From assembly GCF_024189295.1 (NCBI RefSeq), contig NZ_JAIZEN010000007.1, forward strand, positions 124,001 through 188,000: a stretch of 64,000 nucleotides of DNA. The letters are read 5' to 3'. Position numbers and translations under genes: made by a program. The notes beneath the pieces are model-generated. The model made no database searches. It saw only the letters and a program-made list of their open reading frames with translations, and was not told the DNA's origin. Below are positions 58,270-64,000 of this stretch, piece after piece; the first letter of the stretch is position 1, and each line of letters starts with the position of its first letter. Source of the DNA: Halobacillus sp. A1 (lineage in GTDB: Bacteria > Bacillota > Bacilli > Bacillales > Halobacillaceae).

Positions 58270-59952
58270 TTAGCGTTTTATCCAGGTGAATTCGTAGCTT
58301 GAAAGTGAAATTTCTGATGGTGCTTCACATCTTAGTAATAAATCGATAGACCCCTCGGCAGCATATGGAGAGGTGAAGGTTATATCATCTCTGGAAGTAT
58401 TAACTGCAAAAAACACTTCTTCCCCGGTTTTCTCATTCTTCCTTATTAATGCAAAAATTCTTTGGTCGATATTAATTACTTCTTGCGAGGCATACGGGGA
58501 AAAAGCATTTTCCTTTTGCCTTACTGTAATCATTTCTTGTAATCCGTCAAATATTGCTGAACGTCGCGGGTCAGTACTCAATTCCTCACGAATGACATGG
58601 TAATTAAGTTTTTCCCTGTTAATTCTCCTCGGTATTCCTGATTCCACCAACCCTTGAAGGTCGTTTTTAGATCCGAGTAGAGAATGATAATAAATAGCGG
58701 GCACACCGATAAAACTAAGTAGGATGGAGTGAGCTGCGAGCATCTTATTCACTTCATCTTCTTCCGTTACATCTTCTGATGGATGCACGAGTGCCTCTGA
58801 GTAATTGATATTTAATTCATAAACCGTTTTAGTTCCATCCGGGTTACTTTTGTAAGAAGCTTCTCCGCCATTTCGTTTTACATGATCAACGAGCAGGTCA
58901 CGGTCTTCATCATGCAATATCCCTTCCGTAGGTCGCATCCCGATTCCGTCGTGACTGGCTAAAAAGTTAAAGTACGTGGCAGTATCTGATATTTTATTTA
59001 TTGTTTTTGCCCAGTTCGTCAATTTCTCAGCGTTGTGGGTAATCATGCTATATAAAACGAGAGGAGGGAGGCTGAATTGATACACCATATTTGCTTCATC
59101 CTTCCCATTCCCGAAATAGCTGATATTCTCATTGTGTGGGACGTTGGTTTCTGTAATAATCTGAGTATTTGGCTGGAATGCGTTGATTATTGTATGCCAT
59201 AGCTTAATTATCTCATGAGCTTCAGGTAAATGAATAGACGTGGTACCTGACTTTTTCCATATGAATCCGATCGCATCTAATCGAATGCTAGTTGCTCCTT
59301 GATGTGCGTATTCCAGTAATATATCCGTCATCTCTACAAGAACTGGGATATGTTTGAAGTTTATATCTACTTGATCCTCGCTAAAGGTAGTCCAAGCGGT
59401 TTTTCCTCCTGGATACTCATGAAACAGTGGTGAAGTTCGTGGACGGACGACTTGGCTGGCATCAAAGCTTTCCTCTTTTGGAGTGAAAAATTGACAGTAA
59501 TTTGGATCATCCCGTAAATATTTTTCAAACCATGAACTTGATTTCGACATATGATTCGCAACGAAATCAAACATCAAACGATAATCTTTAGAAAAGGAAC
59601 GAATATCACTCCAATCCCCAAGTATAGGATTAATGGCTCTATGGTCAGTAACTGAGAAACCATCATCCGAAGTATACGGAAACATCGGCAGAACATGAAC
59701 ATCGGTGATCGTATCTCCAACTTCCTCTTTTAAAAAGCGATTTAATACAGGGAGCGTCGGTTCATCTTTTACATAAATGCTGTCTCCGTAGGTAATGAGG
59801 TAAATGTTTTTTTCAGTAGGAGGTTCAGCTCCACTCCAGTCAACTGTTGTCCAACGGTTAATCATATTTTCAAACAGTTTCAAATCTTTCTCGTGGATAC
59901 TGCCGTATATCTTCTCTAAGTGGGTCAGTATGTCACCCATCAATTGATTCAC
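58270..59952 (-). CDS. GH13_18 sugar phosphorylase, glucosylglycerate-phosphorylase-like
   Basis: A 560-residue GH13 enzyme of the sucrose-phosphorylase subfamily, closest in pattern to E. coli YcjM and glucosylglycerate phosphorylases: VLPMFPYTSDDGFSVTDH, nucleophile Asp in SIRLDAIGFIWK, acid/base Glu in QIITETNVPH, LASHDGIGMRPTEGIL, and ESGIPRRINREKL. Such enzymes split a glucoside with phosphate to give glucose-1-phosphate plus the aglycone. Its ATG overlaps the mngB stop by 4 bases (ATGA). With a mannosylglycerate hydrolase next to it, glucosylglycerate is the most likely substrate. Confidence 0.82.
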   Translation of the reverse strand: MNQLMGDILTHLEKIYGSIHEKDLKLFENMINRWTTVDWSGAEPPTEKNIYLITYGDSIYVKDEPTLPVLNRFLKEEVGDTITDVHVLPMFPYTSDDGFSVTDHRAINPILGDWSDIRSFSKDYRLMFDFVANHMSKSSSWFEKYLRDDPNYCQFFTPKEESFDASQVVRPRTSPLFHEYPGGKTAWTTFSEDQVDINFKHIPVLVEMTDILLEYAHQGATSIRLDAIGFIWKKSGTTSIHLPEAHEIIKLWHTIINAFQPNTQIITETNVPHNENISYFGNGKDEANMVYQFSLPPLVLYSMITHNAEKLTNWAKTINKISDTATYFNFLASHDGIGMRPTEGILHDEDRDLLVDHVKRNGGEASYKSNPDGTKTVYELNINYSEALVHPSEDVTEEDEVNKMLAAHSILLSFIGVPAIYYHSLLGSKNDLQGLVESGIPRRINREKLNYHVIREELSTDPRRSAIFDGLQEMITVRQKENAFSPYASQEVINIDQRIFALIRKNEKTGEEVFFAVNTSRDDITFTSPYAAEGSIDLLLRCEAPSEISLSSYEFTWIKR

Positions 59953-62597
59953 GATTGACCGCCTCCGCTGCTTAGCTTAATTGTTTGAAAACTCTTCGGC
60001 TTTACGTATAATTCTCCGCCGTTCTCTTCTTTTAAATTAGTAGGTTTCATAGGACCTAATATGTCACTCGTTATATCGATGAATCGTTTAACATTTGATG
60101 GATTAAAGACACGGATAATAGTGTCCTCACTGTCATGAGATTTTTTCACGGAGCTCACAAATAATTCTTTGTCCTGAAGCTCTGCTAAAGAATAATCCGC
60201 AGGAACATTTTTAAGCGGGTATGGAATTTCAAAGCGATCCAAACGTTCCTCAAATGTGTTTAAATCCTGCCACTGATAGGTCACATAGCGGTCTCGGTAT
60301 CGATCGGCACTCTCAAACAACTTCTCTGCACGCAGTTCACTTCCTGATAGCTGAAGTGCATACTCAAACTCCATCTTCCCATGCATTTGAGCGTCAGGCG
60401 TCTTTACTACTTTGTTATTAATTCCAGAAGCTCGGCCGGGCCGCCACATTAAATCATCTCGGCCAAGCAAACCGACACTTCTAAACAATGTTAACGCAAT
60501 CGAAGAGTCTACAATTTCGAACTCTTTAATTCCTTTCGTGTACGCCATCAACGAACCTTGCTCACTTAATACACCAGCAAACTGCTCGACTTTATAAATA
60601 GGAACAGGAGCCTCTTTATAACCATCATGACGCCAAAAGTCCATCCGAGGATTTATCACTGGTCGTTGAATTAGACTATATCCCTGATCTGCGTAAGAAA
60701 AATCCGGATTGCTCACTGGTGACTTCACATGGACCCGCAAGCGGTGATCATTTATTTGATTGTCTAAATCATGCTTTAAGCGGATAAAGTCTTCACCTTT
60801 ACGAAGTTCAACGACAGTGTTTATAGAAAAAGGTCGATCCGTGTTACGTTGTTTGCGTGCGGCTAAGTCGATCGGCAGGTTCATGTCATGTCTTACGGTC
60901 AATCTTTGCGAAGCTTGTGAATGTTCAACAGACACAAGGTCTGCCATACCAGAAAATATCGGAGTATCTTCTAAAAGGGGAGAGTAATCATAGGAATCTC
61001 CTGCGTCTGCTGTATCCTCAAATTTTAGAAAATCACTGATCGTCGTTCCGGTATCTCGTTCGGTCAAAGTCAGCTTTCCGTTATTGAACTCTATAATATA
61101 ATGTTGATTACTAATCAATTGATCATGCTGTATGTCAAGCTTGTCCTGTTTCTTTTGTGAAGCAGTCACTTTCCAAGTCGAATACCCTAAAGCAGGAAGT
61201 TCTGTGGATCCGACGTAAATTTCTGTTCGATAATAACCTGGTATTTCAACTTCCTGATCACCTTCAGCAGATACTACAATTTTTTTACCACCGCTCAGGT
61301 ATTGTTGATCCAAAATCGAAAAATCAATTTCAGACCCCTGCATGGAATGGATTCCAAACTGAGGGGAGCGGGTGAAAAGGGTCGTCTGTATCCCTCCACT
61401 GAATGGCTTTGGATACGTATTGAAGATAACCAGGATATCCTTATCTTCCAGCTGGTTTTGAATAGCGTACGTAATTTGTTTTTTTATAAGGTTCATCAGT
61501 CCGTCTGCCTGTCGGTCAATTTTTACTAGACGTTGAATGATGTCGTGATTAGTGTCATCAGAATTACAGCCGCCTATGCTGTCATGAGCATGTATGTCAA
61601 ACAAAGGTTTCCACATCTGATCCAGCCATTCCTGAGGGTAGCGAAGCCCGAGGTTCTGCCCAATTGCTGCCAAAGGTTCCAGCTGGTTGATGATCTTATG
61701 TTCGACTTGATCGTTTATCTGTTTAATATCATAGCGCTGGGATCCGATCGTGTTGTGAATTCGCGAACTCTCCGTACCGATCAACTCTCCTGCAATGGTG
61801 TGGTTAAAACTGTATTCACTCCACGTTTTGTCCATGAAAGTTTCATAATCGGAAAGTACATACTCATATTGATCATCATTGTCATTAAGTTTGGCAATTG
61901 TTTCTGGAAAATGATCTCGTATTAATACTTGATCTCCTCCTGACGGGAGAAGCAAATGGTCAGTATCATGATTAAGTTTTTCTAGTTTTTTCAACAATGG
62001 CTGCAATTTGTCATAATGATAATCATCCTCAGAGCTTAGAAATTTTCCAGGACCGTACCCCAAAGGAAGAAGGTTCGTTTTTATCTTTTCTTCGTCGGGA
62101 GACTCCCATAGGAAATTCAGGTTTTCGTTGAGCTGGTCTTTATAAACTCCCCGTTGAAGAATTGCATTCTCAATGTCGAAATTTTTAAATATAGAAGGAA
62201 GGTATTGATTTTGGCCGAAAATATCAGGAAGGTATCCAACGTTCATGGAGTGGCCCATTTGTTCGGCTCCTTTCACCCCGTATAATAAATTCCTAACCAA
62301 AGATTCTTTATGAACTAGCAGGGAATCAGCCTGCGTATACCATGGACCAACAAAAATTCTTTTTTCGGAGATCAGTCGTCTGAGTCTTTCCATCTTCATA
62401 GGACGAACTTTTAAATATTCTTCTACAATTGAAGTCTGAGCGTCAAAAATGTAGCTATGGTAATCTGGATTTTTTTCTAATAGATCGATCAAGTAATCAA
62501 GATTTTCAGCAAGTAATATATTAGAATCTTCTATTGTGAAATACCATTCTCTGTCCCAGTGGGAATGGGGAACGATATATACCCGCTTCTTTGACAT
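59949..62597 (-). CDS. mngB: GH38 alpha-mannosidase, mannosylglycerate hydrolase-like
   Basis: An 882-residue GH38 enzyme; E. coli MngB is 877. Zinc-site and catalytic motifs: VPHSHWDREWYFT, nucleophile Asp in VGYLPDIFGQNQYLP, and HAHDSIGGCNSDD; the C-terminal half is the usual beta-rich region. MngB cleaves 2-O-(6-phospho-mannosyl)-glycerate to mannose-6-phosphate and glycerate in the cytoplasm. AAAAGGAGGC precedes the ATG. It lies between a fructose-family PTS permease and a GH13_18 phosphorylase, then manA, so the whole set fits import and breakdown of mannosylglycerate-like osmolytes. Confidence 0.88.
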   Translation of the reverse strand: MSKKRVYIVPHSHWDREWYFTIEDSNILLAENLDYLIDLLEKNPDYHSYIFDAQTSIVEEYLKVRPMKMERLRRLISEKRIFVGPWYTQADSLLVHKESLVRNLLYGVKGAEQMGHSMNVGYLPDIFGQNQYLPSIFKNFDIENAILQRGVYKDQLNENLNFLWESPDEEKIKTNLLPLGYGPGKFLSSEDDYHYDKLQPLLKKLEKLNHDTDHLLLPSGGDQVLIRDHFPETIAKLNDNDDQYEYVLSDYETFMDKTWSEYSFNHTIAGELIGTESSRIHNTIGSQRYDIKQINDQVEHKIINQLEPLAAIGQNLGLRYPQEWLDQMWKPLFDIHAHDSIGGCNSDDTNHDIIQRLVKIDRQADGLMNLIKKQITYAIQNQLEDKDILVIFNTYPKPFSGGIQTTLFTRSPQFGIHSMQGSEIDFSILDQQYLSGGKKIVVSAEGDQEVEIPGYYRTEIYVGSTELPALGYSTWKVTASQKKQDKLDIQHDQLISNQHYIIEFNNGKLTLTERDTGTTISDFLKFEDTADAGDSYDYSPLLEDTPIFSGMADLVSVEHSQASQRLTVRHDMNLPIDLAARKQRNTDRPFSINTVVELRKGEDFIRLKHDLDNQINDHRLRVHVKSPVSNPDFSYADQGYSLIQRPVINPRMDFWRHDGYKEAPVPIYKVEQFAGVLSEQGSLMAYTKGIKEFEIVDSSIALTLFRSVGLLGRDDLMWRPGRASGINNKVVKTPDAQMHGKMEFEYALQLSGSELRAEKLFESADRYRDRYVTYQWQDLNTFEERLDRFEIPYPLKNVPADYSLAELQDKELFVSSVKKSHDSEDTIIRVFNPSNVKRFIDITSDILGPMKPTNLKEENGGELYVKPKSFQTIKLSSGGGQS

Positions 62598-62621
62598 AGT
62601 AAGTGCCTCCTTTTAGCATAG

Positions 62622-62649
62622 AAGCCCATCCGTAAGAACGGACAGGCTT
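62622..62649 (+). terminator. Hairpin between PTS gene and mngB
   Basis: AAGCCCATCCGT pairs with ACGGACAGGCTT (two wobbles) around AAGA. The T-run lies on the + strand; for the leftward operon it is an intercistronic hairpin that may tune the ratio of permease to hydrolase. Confidence 0.5.
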
Positions 62650-62654
62650 TTTTA

Positions 62655-64000
62655 TTAAATTGTGATTCGTCCTTTTTTAATTAGTGCATTACGGACAAAA
62701 ATATTGGCGAACGCAATAAACAGGGCACCTACGGCAAGGCCGATTAAATAAGCAGCAATGTTTTCAACGAGAGGCCATCCCCAAAAGGCAGGAAGTGGAT
62801 ACCATTGCACGGCTCCAAGAACTACTGCTGTTACAGAACCTAATATGGCACCAATAATATTAATTGGAATAGTAATAATCGGATTACGCAGCATGAAAGG
62901 AATTGCACCTTCACTGATTGCAATAAATCCTAACAAAATAGATGTGTTTCCAGCAACACGAAGATTGGCATCAAAGACACGACGGCCGACGACAAAGCGA
63001 TCAATTAAAGTGGCGAGTCCAAGGCCGATTGGTGGAATGACAATAGCAAGTACACGAGCTGTCAAAGGGAATATTTCATCAGCCGCTAAACCAATTGCAA
63101 TGGCGCCTGCAGCTTTATTAATAGGTCCTCCAAGGTCAAAAGCTGTCGCTGAAGCAATGATCGTAGAGAGAACAACTTCTCCTGATCCTTGTGCGGATTC
63201 AATCGTCACTCTAAGCAGCTCATTTAAACCACCAAATACTGGATCAATGATGTAGAAGTTCAGTAAAAAGATAGATAGAACACTGATGGCAGGAATAATG
63301 AGCATTGGCTTCATCGCCTGGAAGTTCTTATTCAATTTAATCTTTTCATTTAAAAACTTAGAAATATACCCTGCCGTGAGACCAAGAATAAGTGCTCCAA
63401 GAAAACCTGAAGGAATACCTTCTTCAACACCCCAGTATTGATAGTGAACACCTGCTGCGAATAAACCTCCGATAAAACCTGCGACAATACCTACTCGGTC
63501 AGCCAGGGAATAGGCAGTGAATGCCGCGAATATCGGGTACATGAATTGGAATATTAAAAAGCCGAATTTATCAAGGTGGTGCAGGATAACAAACAGTTCG
63601 TTATCTGAATCAGCATAGCTGGGTTCATTTATTTCATTAACAAGACCAAAAGGAATAGCACCAAGCTTGGCAATCCCCATCATGAGTCCGGCAGCGACAA
63701 TTACTGGAATCATATACGAAATCCCGGTTAAAATAGCCTGTCCCATTTCAGCGAGAACACCTTGTTTTTTGTTGGAACTTGGGTCGGGTGAATCGTTCTC
63801 TCCGCTTCCTTCTACAATGCCATCAGGATTATTTAGGACCTGGTCAATGAGTTGTTCCCCTCGTTCCAAGGGAGCAGCGACGCGAGTTTGAACGTAAGGA
63901 AGTCCTCTGAACCGTTCTTTACCTTTAGGAGTGATATCGGTAGCGAACACTACGCCGTCTGCTTGTTTGATCAGCTCGGCTGTATGTTCATCCTCTAATC
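62655..64000 (-). CDS. mngA: PTS fructose-family EIIBC, mannosylglycerate-type permease, 5' end cut by window edge
   Basis: The frame stays open to the right edge, so only the last 448 codons are present. The visible start (LEDEHTAELIKQADGVVFAT, then TDITPKGKERF) is the end of a fructose-type EIIB domain; an acidic linker follows, then an EIIC domain of about nine membrane helices (YMIPVIVAAGLMMGIAKLG, FDLGGPINKAAGAIAIGL, ISEGAIPFMLRNPI). MngA of E. coli has the same fructose-family layout. The substrate assignment rests on the adjacent GH38 gene. Confidence 0.82.
   Translation of the reverse strand, partial: LEDEHTAELIKQADGVVFATDITPKGKERFRGLPYVQTRVAAPLERGEQLIDQVLNNPDGIVEGSGENDSPDPSSNKKQGVLAEMGQAILTGISYMIPVIVAAGLMMGIAKLGAIPFGLVNEINEPSYADSDNELFVILHHLDKFGFLIFQFMYPIFAAFTAYSLADRVGIVAGFIGGLFAAGVHYQYWGVEEGIPSGFLGALILGLTAGYISKFLNEKIKLNKNFQAMKPMLIIPAISVLSIFLLNFYIIDPVFGGLNELLRVTIESAQGSGEVVLSTIIASATAFDLGGPINKAAGAIAIGLAADEIFPLTARVLAIVIPPIGLGLATLIDRFVVGRRVFDANLRVAGNTSILLGFIAISEGAIPFMLRNPIITIPINIIGAILGSVTAVVLGAVQWYPLPAFWGWPLVENIAAYLIGLAVGALFIAFANIFVRNALIKKGRITI

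Noticed and set aside
62758-63255. 165-codon open frame on the + strand opposite the PTS permease
   Set aside because: Antisense of membrane-helix codons gives a low-complexity Ser/Ile/Thr-rich product; no ribosome site.

Overview
The window looks like chromosome of a low-to-moderate-GC, Gram-positive, spore-former-type Bacillaceae, most likely a moderately halophilic genus such as Halobacillus. The grounds are near-consensus AGGAGG ribosome sites with frequent TTG/GTG starts, SigmaA and SigmaB-type promoters, S-box and purine riboswitches, CcpA cre sites, lipobox lipoproteins, very acidic exported proteins, and pathways for osmolyte-type sugars. No rRNA, tRNA, CRISPR or phage structural gene was seen.

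Layout. 0-13 kb is a mixed region: a partial aldose epimerase, guanine deaminase, an aldo/keto reductase, a UbiA prenyltransferase, a vanadium-haloperoxidase/PAP2 enzyme, a GAF-STAS protein, an M14-like peptidase, and an FMN monooxygenase under a SAM riboswitch. It also holds remnants of two dead genes (an FGGY kinase and a glycerophosphodiesterase). 13.8-31 kb is one large carboxylic-acid uptake and beta-oxidation regulon: three acyl-CoA dehydrogenases, three SDRs, two MaoC-type hydratase proteins, two thiolases, a thioesterase, an acyl-CoA ligase, a five-gene LIV-type ABC importer and a TetR repressor. The same palindromic operator lies in front of three of its transcription units. 31-41.5 kb carries stress functions (tandem AhpD-like protein, YflT-like protein, large catalase, FUSC transporter), a secreted alpha-amylase, and an AimR-like receptor followed by a tiny secreted-peptide gene. 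41.5-52 kb has PTS-dependent dihydroxyacetone kinase (dhaKLM), an EAL-PAS protein, adenine deaminase plus a permease under a guanine-class purine riboswitch, an iron-siderophore lipoprotein with a Fur box, and a methyltransferase. 51.4-56.4 kb is a sucrose operon with its LacI-type regulator. 57.2-64 kb is a mannosylglycerate/glucosylglycerate-type osmolyte operon (PTS EIIBC, GH38, GH13_18 phosphorylase, ManA) that runs off the right edge.

Two non-coding mobile elements (13199-13690 and 56435-57125) share long imperfect terminal inverted repeats, are flanked by short AT-rich direct repeats, and carry hairpin modules inside. A decayed third copy lies at about 12043-12270.

The strongest candidate for an unusual system is the AimR/AimP-like peptide signalling pair at 35.4-36.8 kb, which sits next to a secreted amylase with no phage genes nearby. 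The self-contained carboxylate regulon, the SAM-riboswitch monooxygenase, the riboswitch-linked permease and the paired osmolyte-degrading enzymes follow.
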